64,000 nucleotides of DNA from Siphlonurus alternatus (lineage: Eukaryota; Arthropoda; Insecta; Ephemeroptera; Siphlonuridae): NCBI GenBank assembly GCA_949825025.1, contig OX463778.1, positions 19,932,196 to 19,996,195 of the forward strand, written 5' to 3'. A model generated the notes under the pieces. It worked only from the letters and a program-made list of their open reading frames with translations. It was not told where the DNA came from and searched no databases. Below, piece by piece: positions 1 to 16,639 of this stretch (the stretch's first letter is position 1; the number at the start of each line of letters is the position of its first letter). The translations under genes were made by a program, and so were the position numbers.

Positions 1-176
1 TAATTTAAAAAAAATCGGCTCGTTAAATTGTTTTGAAACTTTTTCTATGACTTTTAGGCACTATTATAATATCAACCTCTGATTTTTTTTTTAGAATTTT
101 TGTGAATTTGCCAAGGTTTACATGTTAAACAAAAGGATCTACATCGAACAGCTGACCGGCGTTATCTCTACCTTAA
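1..176. mobile_element. MITE family D, right half (cut by window edge)
   Basis: Matches the right half of a family seen again near 29983 and 44525: the segment around 'ggcttttaggcacta' followed by 'aaggtttacatgtta' and a GTCGAACAGCTGA-like end. It ends at a TTAA (173-176). Family members start TTAAGG(G)TA, which suggests insertion at TTAA. No coding capacity. Confidence 0.6.
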
Positions 177-1137
177 AAAATAAGTTGTTACCTGGCAAAA
201 CTTGGCTCTATATCACACCTGAGATATTCATGTTAAACGAATTTTACAGTATAATATACTTCTGCTATAGATGACTATAACATATCAAAATATTCTATTA
301 CAAATTCAACACAGTAATTAAAATTCTATAACAGCAAGTCTTTTAAATAAAACAATTATTATTACGTACGGACAACGTCGAGGAGTGTTTACATGCACGG
401 GGGGACGATCGTCGTCGTGTGCCAGCCTTGTTTCACTCCGCCAATCAGAGCGATGCAATTGGCGGAGGCGACAAGGTGTCAGTTTACTGTTAGCACGATA
501 TCACGTCTGGTCAGGCCTCAAATATAGATAGCCAACCGAGGGATGTGCTATATTATACCCACATCAAGGTTTATTGAAAAACACTTATCAGATAACCTAC
601 ACAAGCTGCTATTTTATAGATAAAAAAATAAAATTTGAACAAAGGTTAGCAACAAAATTTTGATAGCAAGGATTCTTATCATGCATGATTATTATAATAT
701 ACTTGACTGACGACACAAATTGCGTAAATTAAAATCAGCTGAAATTTTGTAACAGGTGGCAATTTGTAACTTTCTGTTTTAAATGAACATTTTACACAGG
801 TATTAGACGGAGAAAAAAACTTTGTAAACAAAGAAATAAATCTTTAAAAAGAGTCACATTTTTAAAGGGAAAACTGAAGTCACATGAGTTGTCACTAACA
901 ACATAATTATTCTCTCGTACTTATAAATTGAATCTCATTAGAACTGGACGGCGTGTTTAAAATATTAATAATTTATTCGTTGTAGCAAGACATATGGCAT
1001 GTTAAATTAGCATGGGTTTCGTCATAAATCTTTGAGATGGTAATCTAGTACTGATGGAGTTAATTTTCTCTTATTATTTTTTTAAACAAAGGCATTAGGG
1101 GGATGGAGGGGCCACACACCTCTTTAGCACCAACCAT
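177..1137. other. Gene-free AT-rich stretch with one GC-richer island
   Basis: No exon-like open frame. A GC-richer island at about 365-520 contains a hairpin with two inverted CCAAT boxes, listed separately. The rest is simple AT-rich sequence. Confidence 0.5.
436..467. promoter_or_regulatory. Inverted CCAAT-box hairpin
   Basis: The arms CTCCGCCAAT and ATTGGCGGAG are perfect 10-bp inverted repeats around a 12-nt loop. This gives a CCAAT box on each strand, the core bound by NF-Y. The surroundings are CpG-richer than the region. It may be part of a promoter, but no transcript start or neighbouring exon can be shown. Confidence 0.25.
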
Positions 1138-1464
1138 GGACAACATACATGAAAAAAATTATTGCAGAAATGAATAGAGGGCACCAAATTATGCTACTCT
1201 GAATTTTTTCAGATTTTTTTGAGACCCGAAACCATTTTTAAATAATTATTGAAAGTCCTGTGATTTCAGTTGGCACCTCTGAATTCTTAATAAAAAGGAT
1301 AGAGACTGGACGCCTATTGACGCCTCCAGGGGGCGTGGCCGCACTTTTATAATAATTATTTAAAAATAGTTCTGGGTTTCAAAAAAATCTGAAAAAATTC
1401 AGAGTAGCATAATTTGGTACCCTCTATTCATTTCTGCAATAAAAAATTTTCATACATGTTGTCC
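1138..1464. mobile_element. MITE family A, copy 1 (foldback)
   Basis: The two halves are near-perfect inverted repeats: the ends GGACAACATACATG and CATGTATGTTGTCC-like, then the family core 'attgcagaaatgaatagagg' and a run resembling 'ctgaattttttcagattt'. The loop holds 'gacgcctattgacgcctcc'. Copy 2 at 24861 shares these termini. No open frame; non-autonomous DNA element. Confidence 0.75.
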
Positions 1465-5448
<3,984 letters not shown>

Positions 5449-6348
5449 TTGTTCACAGCTAAACTAAAACTTTTGTGTTAAATTCTTCATCAATTATAAT
5501 AGCTATAAAAATAAAACCTGTGAAATACAACGTGCTTTATTATATTAATTAATGAAATCAATTAAATCAGAGTAAAGTTACTAATGCTACGTACGTTAAT
5601 TAGTATAGAAGAAATAAGTATCGGATATTCCAATATAAGAAATTTATGTCGCAGCTACATTTTGTATAAATTTAACTGCATCAAATTATTATTATATGTG
5701 TAGAAAATATATCCATTGGCCATCTTTTTAAAAAATTCGTAATTAAATCCCTAATTAAGGTAGGTTAAAAATTTTAGCAGATAATTAAAGCCAAGAGTTG
5801 ACATTAACAGGAAATTAAAAATAGTTGAAATTTTGAAGTTAATCGGCGTTTAATCGGTGATTAATTAATTTTTTATCAAAAGCTCGCGGATAGATAGTAA
5901 AAAAAAGCATAGAAATAATTTTTTTATGAAAAAAAGCTTCGAGTAAGAAACATAGCTTGTGTTTTCTAGTTTTCGAAACTGTCATTAACTTTAATTTACG
6001 TTCGTATTTAACGGAGATATGAGCGGATGAAGAAGAGCGCGCGTGGTCGCTCCGACGTTCAAACGACAATACAGCTGCCCGCTATGCACGCATTTAGGCT
6101 TGCGCGCTCTCTTGTCGCCGGCTTTACTTCTGTCGTGCAAATATTATATGAAGTATGGGGGTAGTAGAACCCAATTTACCCCCTCCCACCCCCCCGAAAT
6201 CTGTATGATATGGATTTTGAGAATTTCAGGATATTATATATTTATAAGAATAATATAGAAAGATCATGATATAGAATCCATATATTATAGATAATAAAAG
6301 ACATGTTATGGCATTTTGTAAACAATAAATTTATAATCTTTGTGGGAA

Positions 6349-6435
6349 GGTATGGCGTAATGCGTTTAACCGGGATTCGTCAGATCACCGAAGTTAAGCA
6401 ACGCTGTGCGTGGTTGCTAGTTGGATTGGTGACCA
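6349..6435 (+). ncRNA. 5S rRNA-like segment, left arm of foldback 1
   Basis: Resembles the internal part of 5S rRNA: GATCACCGAAGTTAAGCAAC (A-box region) followed after the expected distance by TTGGATTGGTGACC (C-box region), with an upstream TATGGCG. Both 5S termini are degenerate, so this is a 5S-derived pseudogene or SINE head, not a working rRNA gene. Its internal polymerase III promoter elements may still be functional. Confidence 0.6.
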
Positions 6436-7016
6436 TTGTATTTTCAACAGAAATCACATTTCTCACCCAGGGGTAAATCATTGCGCTTTTCTACCCACCA
6501 TATGGTTCCCCTGCATGGTTTTGTACCATTGCACTACGGTCCATTGACAGAAGCTGCATAGCGTCTATTGTAGTTGAGATTTCCACGTTTCCCTCAATCG
6601 TATATAGGCAAATTAATGCTGGGATGGATTGCATGGCCGGGGTAATCCCCGTTCTATACAGAAGACTCCGCGAAACGTTTATACGAATGAGCACTTTTTA
6701 GTTTTTAGTGAGTGAACTGCTCATCAATCTTTTTCATTTGTCACATGGGCTGTTTTACGGAAATTTTGAGTATAATATATAATATATGTACAATTATGTT
6801 ATAGTATTGTAAAGTTCCCATCACGAGGAAATGAAATAAAACGCTCAAGTTGGAGTTTTGGAAGGTCTGTGGTTTCAAACTCACATTTGTTATATATAGT
6901 GATCGAAGTAATAGTATATAATTAACATTAGGAATTAAAAGTATCCAATTATGGTTTGATACATGCAGGAAAGAAATATAATCTATAACATGCGAAAATT
7001 TTTAATAAATTATAAT

Positions 7017-7467
7017 ATTAATTTCAATATATTTTTCTCAACTATTACAATAAAATAATTTGCAATATAACGTATAAGTGAAAATATTAATATTTTGATT
7101 AATGAATGGGGATATACACAGTACAATAATATAATATATAATTATACATTTCTTGTAAAATTAATTTAATTATTAAATATTTGGTTCTTATGTAGTCAAC
7201 TAAAATATATTTCAAGACAATTTTGTTAAGTAATGTACATAACATTATGCATACGCATATTGAACGCAAAATTCTCGTATAGTAGTTGATTTTCCAGGAT
7301 TATAACCTGCAGGTCCTATCAACAGTAAATTTATATAGTAAGAATCTAAGAATATATTATTATAACATTGAGAATAATGTTTATCATTATTTGCATCTCT
7401 TATGCGAGTACAGAGTCAATAAGAATGTATACATTTTTGCATACAATATGTACAACTAAACTTCTTA
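7017..7467. other. Spacer of foldback element 1
   Basis: About 450 bp of AT-rich single-copy sequence between the two arms. No open frame that looks coding and no RNA gene seen. Confidence 0.6.
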
Positions 7468-8048
7468 CTCTTTATTATAAATTTTCGCATGTTATAGATT
7501 ATATTTCTTTCCTGCATGTATCAAACCATAATTGGATACTTTTAATTCCTAATGTTAATTATATTTATACTATTACTTCGATCACTATATATAACAAATG
7601 TGAGTTTGAAACCACAGACCTTCCAAAACTCCAACTTGAGCGTTTTATTTCATTTCCTCGTGATGGGAACTTTACAATACTATAACATAATTGTACATAT
7701 ATTATATATTATACTCAAAATTTCCGTAAAACAGCCCATGTGACAAATGAAAAAGATTGATGAGCAGTTCACTCACTAAAAACTAAAAAGTGCTCATTCG
7801 TATAAACGTTTCGCGGAGTCTTCTGTATAGAACGGGGATTACCCCGGCCATGCAATCCATCCCAGCATTAATTTGCCTATATACGATTGAGGGAAACGTG
7901 GAAATCTCAACTACAATAGACGCTATGCAGCTTCTGTCAATGGACCGTAGTGCAATGGTACAAAACCATGCAGGGGAACCATATGGTGGGTAGAAAAGCG
8001 CAATGATTTACCCCTGGGTGAGAAATGTGATTTCTGTTGAAAATACAA

Positions 8049-8135
8049 TGGTCACCAATCCAACTAGCAACCACGCACAGCGTTGCTTAACTTCGGTGAT
8101 CTGACGAATCCCGGTTAAACGCATTACGCCATACC
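8049..8135 (-). ncRNA. 5S rRNA-like segment, right arm of foldback 1
   Basis: Mirror copy of the 5S-like segment at 6349-6435 on the opposite strand, with the same A-box and C-box-like blocks. The two face each other across the palindrome centre, so polymerase III transcription from either would run toward the other. Confidence 0.6.
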
Positions 8136-9826
8136 TTCCCACAAAGATTATAAATTTATTGTTTACAAAATGCCATAACATGTCTTTTATTATCTATAAT
8201 ATATGGATTCTATATCATGATCTTTCTATATTATTCTTATAAATATATAATATCCTGAAATTCTCAAAATCCATATCATACAGATTTCGGGGGGGTGGGA
8301 GGGGGTAAATTGGGTTTTACTACCCCCATACTTCATATAATATTTGCACGACAGAAGTAAAGCCGGCGACAAGAGAGCGCGCAAGCCTAAATGCGTGCAT
8401 AGCGGGCAGCTGTATTGTCGTTTGAACGTCGGAGCGACCACGCGCGCTCTTCTTCATCCGCTCATATCTCCGTTAAATACGAACGTAAATTAAAGTTAAT
8501 GACAGTTTCGAAAACTAGAAAACACAAGCTATGTTTCTTACTCGAAGCTTTTTTTCATAAAAAAATTATTTCTATGCTTTTTTTTACTATCTATCCGCGA
8601 GCTTTTGATAAAAAATTAATTAATCACCGATTAAACGCCGATTAACTTCAAAATTTTAAACTATTTTTAATTTCCTGTTAATGTCAACTCTTGGCTTTAA
8701 TTATCTGCTAAAATTTTTAACCTACCTTAATTAGGGATTTAATTACGAATTTTTTAAAAAGGTGCTTTTTGGCCGCCATTTTTCAAGGGTAACCGGAAAT
8801 GCCCCAGGGGGATTTTGCGGGATTTTGACGAGGCGTTCAGGGTAGAAGACGGTATTCCACCGCCGCCTGCTGCGCATGCGCAGTAAGTATTTTTGCTTCA
8901 AATTCGCGCTAGTTTTTATGAATATTTTTTGAAGCGGCTTAGAGTGCCTTGGAGTATTATATAATAATATTAATATATATAATTTATAATAATCAAGAGC
9001 TTTATATAGCTCGATAGCTGAGTCAATTCAATTCGTTTCTTCAAACAACTGGCTGTACATTGCAGGTACAACATAGATTACGTGGATTGCATCGATAGTC
9101 GACATATAATATAAATCTTTTTCATTATGACAAAATTTATTCTAATTATCAAATATATCCTATCTTCGATCTTTTACGTTTTACGTGTACGTTATATCAT
9201 AACTCATAATTATTAAAAAATAATTAATTATTATTAATAATTATTAAATTATTGCAAAAAAGCAAAAAATAATAAATTGTAAATAAAATAAATTGGAAGC
9301 ATATATATATATATGCAGCTAGCTAATATAATTGGGTGCGCAGCATATAATATAATATATATTATAATAGTCTGGGATAATTCACTCAAAATGTGAATAA
9401 TCAATGCAATATATGTTTTATATATTATATAATATTGATTATTATTCATTATATTATCATTTTTAAAGCGGGAACAAATAATATACATATTAGGTACAAT
9501 AACAGTATAATATATATATTATAATATGTATATAAATATATATTATATATATATACAGTCAGGGCCAGAAATGGTGTTCCGATCGTACGCTAAATTTTCG
9601 GCGGGAGGACTTTCAGCTACGAAGTTGAAATTTGGCATACATGATAAAAAGCCAAGGGTTGTAAACTTTTTTACATGTGTTAGATTTTTTTTTAAATCAC
9701 TCTTTCATGCCTTTTTAGGGGTGGATTCACGATTTGCATTACTTCCTTATGGGATTTCCATGTTAAATTAAGTTGATAGAAAAATTTTGTCCGATCAAAA
9801 CCAAATTTTATTTCTAGAGGGTTCAA

Positions 9827-10245
9827 AACACGTTGAATCTAATGGTGTAATTTAAAATCTGATAAAAACAACCACTAACGAGATATAGACCCTTTATACG
9901 TTAAAAAATAATTTCATCCTAATTTTGACATTATATACCATTAAAACGAGGTATTTTTTTTTTTACCCCAGAAAACACCTTTGAATTTTTTAAATCGGAG
10001 TTAGTTAAGGATTTAATTTTTAGGGATTGGTATTTATACACCTATTGTTGAAATCCTTAACTAACTCCGATTTAAAAAATTCAAATGTGTTTTCTGGGGT
10101 AAAAAAATTAGCTCGTTTTAATAAAGGTAATGTCAAAATTAGGATGAAATTATTTTTTAACGTAATTTAAGGGTTGATATCTCGTTAGGAGTTGTTTTAT
10201 CACATTTTAAATTACACCATTAGATTCAACGTGTTTTGAAACGTG
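9827..10245. repeat. Nested palindrome inside foldback 2
   Basis: The segment folds on itself about a centre near 10037. The blocks 'ttaactaactccgattt' and 'aaatcggagttagttaa', the 'ttttctggggtaaaa' blocks and the 'ttacaccattagattcaacg' blocks are mirrored. It looks like an independent foldback element or a secondary inversion. Confidence 0.75.
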
Positions 10246-10273
10246 TTTTGCAAACTTCCATTCAATTATTAAA

Positions 10274-10878
10274 TATGGAATTATTTGCTGGGGAAATAGT
10301 ACAACAGCTCATAGAGTATTTGTATTGCAAAAAAAATAATAAGGTCAATATGTTTTGCTAAAAGATCTGCCTCATGCTTACCTTTATTTAAAAAATTAAA
10401 TTTGCTACCACTCCCATGTATTTATATTTTGGAATGTGTAATGAATGTTAAAAAAAATATGTCACTATATATAAGCAACATGAAGTTACACATGAGCATA
10501 ATACAAGAAATGTTAAAAATAATATTCCCTCAATGTGGTGTAGACTTGAGATGTATAAAAGTGGCCCCTTTTTGAGCTGCCTTAATCTTTATAATAAGCT
10601 CCCTCTCTCAGTGAAGCGTATAAAAAATATTAGTGATTTTAAAATAAATGTGAAAAATCTGCTACAAGATATGTGTTTTTACAGGTTAAAGCATATTATG
10701 ACTGTGATTTTGTTTAATAAGTGAGAAGAAAATTAATGACATGGACTGATTCTTTCATTATGAACATTTCCTAACACTGCTTTTTATTGACTTGTCCTAT
10801 AAACCTCAACAAATGTTATTGTATATTATGACACTTTGATTGTAGGAAAAAATGGAAATAAAAATATATTGAATTGAA
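10274..10878 (+). pseudogene. Jockey/CR1-type LINE 3' end (reverse-transcriptase C-terminus)
   Basis: Frame from 10274 reads CWGNSTTAHRVFVLQKKIIR and then a typical post-RT segment with LLPLPC. A +1 frameshift near 10485 moves to a second frame that reads HNTRN, then LYNKLPLSVKRIKNISDFK and ends at the stop at 10722-10724. These are conserved C-terminal landmarks of Jockey/CR1 reverse transcriptases. The 3' end carries a short TTGAA repeat (about 10865-10879), as in LINE tails. It is 5'-truncated and frameshifted, hence dead, and sits in the loop of foldback 2. Confidence 0.7.
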
Positions 10879-11157
10879 TTGAACCCTCTAGAAATAAAAT
10901 TTGGTTTTGATCGGACAAAATTTTTCTATCAACTTAATTTAACATGGAAATCCCATAAGGAAGTAATGCAAATCGTGAATCCACCCCTAAAAAGGCATGA
11001 AAGAGTGATTTTAAAAAAATTCTAACACATGTATAAAAACTTACAACCCTTGGCTTTCTATCATGTATATATGCCAATTAAATTTCAACTTTGTAGCTGA
11101 AAGTCCTCCCGCCGAAAATTTAGCGTACGATCGGAACACCATTTCTGGCCCTGACTG

Positions 11158-11197
<40 letters not shown>

Positions 11198-11952
11198 TAT
11201 TTATATATATATTATATATATATTTATATATATTATATATATATATTGATTATATATATATTTTATTGTACCTAATATGTATATTATTTGTTCCCGCTTT
11301 AAAAATGATAATATAATGAATAATAATCAATATATATAATATATAAAACATATATTATATTGCATTGATTATTCACATTTTGAGTGAATTATCCCAGACT
11401 ATTATAATATATATTATATTATATGCTGCGCACCCAATTATATTAGCTAGCTGCATATATATATATGCTTCCAATTTATTTTATTTACAATTTATTATTT
11501 TTTGCTTTTTTGCAATAATTTAATAATTATTAATAATAATTAATTATTTTTTAATAATTATGAGTTATGATATAACGTACACGTAAAACGTAAAAGATCG
11601 AATTAAGATAGGATATATTTGATAATTAGAATAAATTTTGTCATAATGAAAAAGATAAATATTATATGTCGACTATCGATGCAATCCACGTAATCTATGT
11701 TGTACCTGCAATGTACAGCCAGTTGTTTGAAGAAACGAATTGAATTGACTCAGCTATCGAGCTATATAAAAGCTCTTGATTATTATAAATTATATATATT
11801 AATATTATTATATAATACTCCAAGGCACTCCAAGCCGCTTCAAAAAATATTCATAAAAACTAGCGCGAATTTGAAGCAAAAATACTTACTGCGCATGCGC
11901 AGCGGGCGGCGGTGGAATACCGTCTTCTACCCTGAACGCCTCGTGGATTTTG

Positions 11953-13601
11953 AGGATGTGATCTAGAACATAAATCTACATCGACCCTGAAAGTTTCAAA
12001 ACTTTAATAATTTTTTCAGGGTCAAAACTTAATTTTACTGGACTAGTATGTACGATGACAACTGACAACATTTCTATTAATTACTTTTCTGTCTGCTTTC
12101 TGTTGACGACTGGGGCAATTGAATCGAGGAATAGGAATCTGAGAAATTGTTTAGAAACGTCGAATTTGGATCAGAAACGAAATGAAAAATGGAACTAAAC
12201 CTGGCAACGTTTTCACGTTTTTTCACTCTCATTATTCTGGGCTGTAAGTCAGACTACAGCATCACAGGAGAAGTGGAGGAAAAAACTGCGCATTTCGTTC
12301 TCCAAATGTCTTCATTAAACACGTTGTTGAGTGTCGAGCACAAGTTTCTGTATAATTTCAATGATTATATTTTGTATGTGACGCAAATGCAAATTTTACG
12401 GTAGAATCTTTTAAATTTCATTAATAATAATAGACTGTCTGGGTTTTCTGGTGAGTTACTGGAGAAGAGAAAATAAAAATGTAGTTTCACTTCCCCACGA
12501 TGATGGTGTATGTGCTCAGTTAATGTTTTACAAATTAATATATAAGAACAAGAACAATATCGGAGGAAATATGACACGAATTGCATTTTTTTTTTTAAAT
12601 TTGCAATGCGTAACATACATAAGTATTATTTAATTATTATTGTGTTACAGTAAAAAATAAGAGATATGGACAAAATTATTAGTGAATAATTAAAGCACGA
12701 TGTTATCAAGAAGTACATGATGTTTAAAATATACATAATTGTACAAATTTAATACAAAATTATGAACCACAGTAGTCGAGATAACAGCTAAGCAGCTTTG
12801 TTATAGGCGTTAAAATTTCCCAGATTTTAATCTTTTTTTTTTTAAGTTTTTTGGGAAGCAAAAAGGTAAGTTGTCAAAAAGAAATAACTAACATAAAAAC
12901 TATTGTGGTATCACTTTGTTTACAAAGGTAGTCGTGTTTGTAACACCACTACCATGTTATTATCTTGTAGTAACTAGTCAACTACTAATTATCTAACTTG
13001 TCATTCACCGACATTGTTCTTGGTTTATCTGTACTTACCACCAAGGGGGCTGCTGTCGAACGGTTGTACAGGACACAAGAACCACACACCACGCCTTGAG
13101 GAATCTCTCGGACCAAGCGACAACATCAGTGCAGCACAAGATACATTTACGACTGATGATGAGGATGTGTTATTTCCAGGAGGGGCAACAAACAACACGC
13201 TCCAGGGAGTCTGCTTACAAGGACATTATTATAATATATAGATTTTTTTATATTATGTTCAAATCATATTTTTATAACAAGCATTATTTCATGTGACCGG
13301 ATGTGATGTAAGTTCCGAGTGGTAACAAATAATGTCACGCTTTTCTATGACACTCAGCTGACCGGTGTTGCAATAATGTATTTAATAACTCATCATCATA
13401 ACAACAATGTAGAATGTACAAATGTGATGTAAAACGATGTAGAACGAATGTGAATACTAAATATATATGTTTTCATATTATAGTTGACGTATAATATGTG
13501 GAACGTTAAAATGTAAAAAATAAACCGGACACATCAAATTTTTAAAATTTAATTGTTTGGAAAACTTTGGTTACAATATTCATGACGTCAATCCTTCTCA
13601 A
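11953..13601. other. Gene-free stretch with two weak exon candidates
   Basis: Mostly AT-rich. A small inverted repeat (GACCCTGAAAG / TTTCAGGGTC) lies near 11985-12025. A possible signal-peptide exon at 12189 is listed separately. A GC-richer block at 13036-13215 is open on both strands and ends at a donor-like GGTAAGTA on the minus strand, but I recognise no protein in it. Confidence 0.35.
12189..12243 (+). CDS. Possible first coding exon with signal-peptide-like start
   Basis: ATG followed by a hydrophobic stretch (MELNLATFSRFFTLIILGC) that resembles a signal peptide and runs straight into a strong donor, CT|GTAAGT, at 12244. The open frame continues to 12404 if unspliced (71 residues). No downstream exon with a compatible phase was found in the next kilobases, and no family is recognised. 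It may be chance; very uncertain. Confidence 0.15.
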
Positions 13602-13904
13602 TTAAGGGTAGTAAGGTAACACGCCCAATGTTAAAAATAAAAAAATCCCACACATGAAAATTTTGAAAAAAAAAAAAAAAATAAATAAATAAAATAAAAT
13701 GAATATGAAGAAATGGAACTTCCTTATTAAATTAGTTGTGAACTTAAAAAAAATCATAACTTAAAAACTAGCTTGAATTTATATATGCCTGATATTTTAG
13801 CTACTGATAGGGGATGTAGAAAACATTTTATTTTATTTTTCATAATTTTCATGTATATGGGATTTTTTTTTTTAACGTTGGGCGTGTTACCTTACCCTGC
13901 TTAA
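13602..13904. mobile_element. MITE family C, copy 1 (TTAA-flanked foldback)
   Basis: Ends in inverted repeats containing GGTAACACGCCCAATGTTAA and its complement. It is flanked by TTAA at 13602-13605 and 13901-13904, as expected for a TTAA-specific inserter such as piggyBac-type or Kolobok-type elements. The interior has the mirrored 'aaaactagcttgaattta' and 'cctgatattttagctactga' blocks shared with copy 2 at 57152. Confidence 0.7.
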
Positions 13905-14198
13905 GTGCGAAATTCCTAAAAAAGTAAATATTCTGCAGGTTTCAAATTGCAAAAATCCTTCCTTTTATTATAACCATCATTATATTCATTATCATGTAAA
14001 AGTTAATATGTTTTAACTGCTAGTAATAAATAATTAGCTCAATTAGTTGCAACATGTCAATGTCCTCTGTGTGATACGTGACAACTCGCACATCAAAATG
14101 ATTCCACGTGCATTTGTATCTACTCTCATCGGGATCACGAGAAATGAGCAAAACTGACATGATAAATTAACTTAGCTCCCAAGGAGGGTAACTCCATT

Positions 14199-14260
14199 AA
14201 CGGTTAATGATCGACACCACCCTCGTAGCAACGGTTAATGATCGACACCACCCTCGTAGA
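14199..14260. repeat. Two 31-bp tandem units
   Basis: The unit beginning AACGGTTAATGATCGACACC occurs twice in direct tandem, with no differences seen over the first 30 bp. Confidence 0.85.
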
Positions 14261-15774
14261 AGGTACACAATCCATTTGAATAAAAATGTCCGATCCGTCC
14301 ATGTTAAGTATAGGATTTTTTTTTCTGAATATGGAGTGTACATCGTCCCCTAAAAATAAGACGATTAAAAAAAAAAAAAGGAAAGAAAATTTCTGAATAT
14401 ATAATAATATAATATAAGTTCAATAAATTGGAAGAATATCATTGGGACTGCGGCGATTTAAGTCAAAATTTAGTCAAATCAGCATAATAAAAAACACTAA
14501 AACTGACACTACAATATAATATTAAATTCACTCTCTTTGTTTTTCGGCGGTAATCGATAATAATCGAATCACTTCTATTTTCACTTCCTTTATCAATGGG
14601 CGGTACACTAGTATTTTCATTCATGCTTTCTTACTACATATTTGAAGCCTGGAAGATTATAATAGTTATATGAATGAGTAAACAATGCGGAAATGAACCA
14701 TTAGGTGGTGAACCAGAACCATACAATTTCTTTACATTTATTATAGACGCTTTACTAAATCGCTTTTAAAATTGTACACTAACGTGTACAAAAATGGAAT
14801 TCTGTAAGTTAAATGCTCCAACTTCAGATTATTAAAATTATCAACCGATTTCATCTGACACTATACATACGAGGAAATTTTAAAAAAGAAGTTTTTCAAG
14901 AACACAATAATAATTCCAAGAAAATCAACGGTGTCCTAAAAAAAAAAAAGATCTGACATTTAAAAATTTGCAACGGTAGTCAGTCACCTTTAAGTTTCAC
15001 CTTTCGAGGTAGCCCAACTTTCTTGTTTGTCCAAACACAGGACGCCACTTATTATCAGACATTGATAACAATACAAATTCACCCTAAACACGCGAGACCT
15101 CGTCCCGCATTTCAAAACAGTCCGGACTTTACTAGAACATTCTGCGGTTGAGAAAACTAACTAACCTGTGATAAAATTATATTTTTTATATGAATATAAA
15201 AAATATAATTATAATATAGGGTGGGGATAACATACAAAGCATCACTATTTCACAATAAGTGGCAGTTACCCGTACCTCGCAAGTTAATTGAAATTTGTTG
15301 TTGTACCTACTTAATAGTCATAAAATTAAACAGGAATAACTTACCATTTGGAAGGATAATTAAACGGGTTTTAAATTAATGTTAAATAATAAGCTAAAAG
15401 TTAACATCATATCCTGCTATACTCTGCACTAGTATCGAATGCAAAAAAAATGAGTGCTGCAGCTTTTATCTTTATGACATACATGTTATTCGACTGCATA
15501 ATTACAATGGACTACGAGAGTAATGGGATTTCCTTATTATGTAAAATACTAATATCCTCCTCAGGTAAAGCCATGTCTCTACTTTGCAATATCGTAATAT
15601 GTAATACTTTTGTCCAAAGCACCACCCACGACGTTTTGCTGTAATATAGACCTGCTTACATTACACATTTGTGTCTCGGTACGAAAGAATTTTAGAACAA
15701 CGATTTGAGAGACAACGTTCAACTTCCTGTAAATAAATCTGCGACGCCAGTTCGGATCTAGGCACCGACGGTCC

Positions 15775-15794
15775 GGGGGGGGGGGGGGGGGGGG
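15775..15794. repeat. G20 homopolymer
   Basis: Twenty consecutive G residues in an otherwise AT-rich region. Possible quadruplex former and likely length-unstable. Confidence 0.9.
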
Positions 15795-16639
15795 CAGTTG
15801 GTCGCTTTATTACCGTCGCTCACAACCACTATTATCAGTTATCGAGCGATTGCCACAACGGGAGCGTTTCCGGAGTCGGCAGGAATTTATATTGTAACAC
15901 GCGACAGAAATATAATAAAAATAAAATGCTATTAACCACGAATTTCTCTCCACAATATTATAAAATGATATACTATAAATATTTTAGTTGTTATTAAGAA
16001 CATGATTGATTTTGCGTAACCATTTAAATAGAAGTTACAAATTCTCGATATGCTGATATCTGCTTAATATGTTGTGATGACGTGACAATTTACACGTGCT
16101 AAAGATTGGGGTGAAAATAAAGCAAAAGAAAATCAGGCACAGTACCAAAATTTACTAAGCTCAGGGAGGAGTCACTTCTAACAATAGCACACTATTTTCT
16201 ATTGACGACTCAGAAAAGCGTGATTTCTCTCCACGGGAATATCCTGCATGGCCAAGCAGTTTTTGAAGGACATTAGCACTACTGTCAATAATTACAACCA
16301 GTCAATTTACTGATTGATAAGTTCTGATAATCTAAAATGGAATTTTGACATGAGAAAATTGGACAATATTAAACCGAATTGTACCGGTATAAGTGTTGTT
16401 ACGAGGTGAACACCAAAGAAGGAGCAAGTGCACAATTATTTGATGTTAAAAATTTCGTAGAGAACAGAGAACTATCATTGCGAGATCTAGTCTTGAAGAT
16501 AACGAAAAACCCTCCCTCCCTCCCCCTGGGACGTTTTTAAAACGTAACAAAAACCGGAAATTATTGTTTAATTTACATTTATATTATTGACAATGGACTG
16601 ATGCTCCATTTCCGAACAAAAGTCACGTACTTTTTAAAT

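Larger units (their letters stand above)
5724..8761. mobile_element. Giant foldback element 1 (about 1.3 kb inverted arms)
   Basis: Positions 5724-7016 are the reverse complement of 7468-8761, centred near 7242, with a spacer of about 450 bp. The arms are almost identical: three open frames on the left recur mirrored on the right, with one Arg/Lys difference in one of them, so the duplication is recent or maintained by conversion. The spacer is AT-rich with no gene. Each arm carries a 5S rRNA-like segment and a GC-richer block (6030-6150 and its mirror). No transposase is visible. I do not see clean target-site duplications, although similar TTGGCC sequences flank both ends. Confidence 0.85.
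8828..11944. mobile_element. Giant foldback element 2 with 8-bp target-site duplication
   Basis: The termini are ACGAGGCGTTCAGGGTAG and its reverse complement. The arms run about 8828-9826 and 10879-11944 and differ mainly in (TA)n length. The 8 bp outside each end are identical: GGATTTTG at 8820-8827 and 11945-11952, which shows that the whole 3.1 kb unit moved as one insertion. An 8-bp duplication fits hAT, P or related DNA transposons. The centre holds a smaller palindrome and a LINE remnant. No transposase is present, so it is non-autonomous. Confidence 0.85.

Noticed and set aside
6491..6694. 67-residue frame duplicated at 7790-7993
   Set aside because: Identity comes from the palindrome arms being copies of each other, not from protein-level selection; no family recognised.
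13014..13241. Open block on both strands with a donor-like GGTAAGTA on the minus strand
   Set aside because: No convincing acceptor, no family match in either strand and no compatible neighbouring exon; kept only as a remark.
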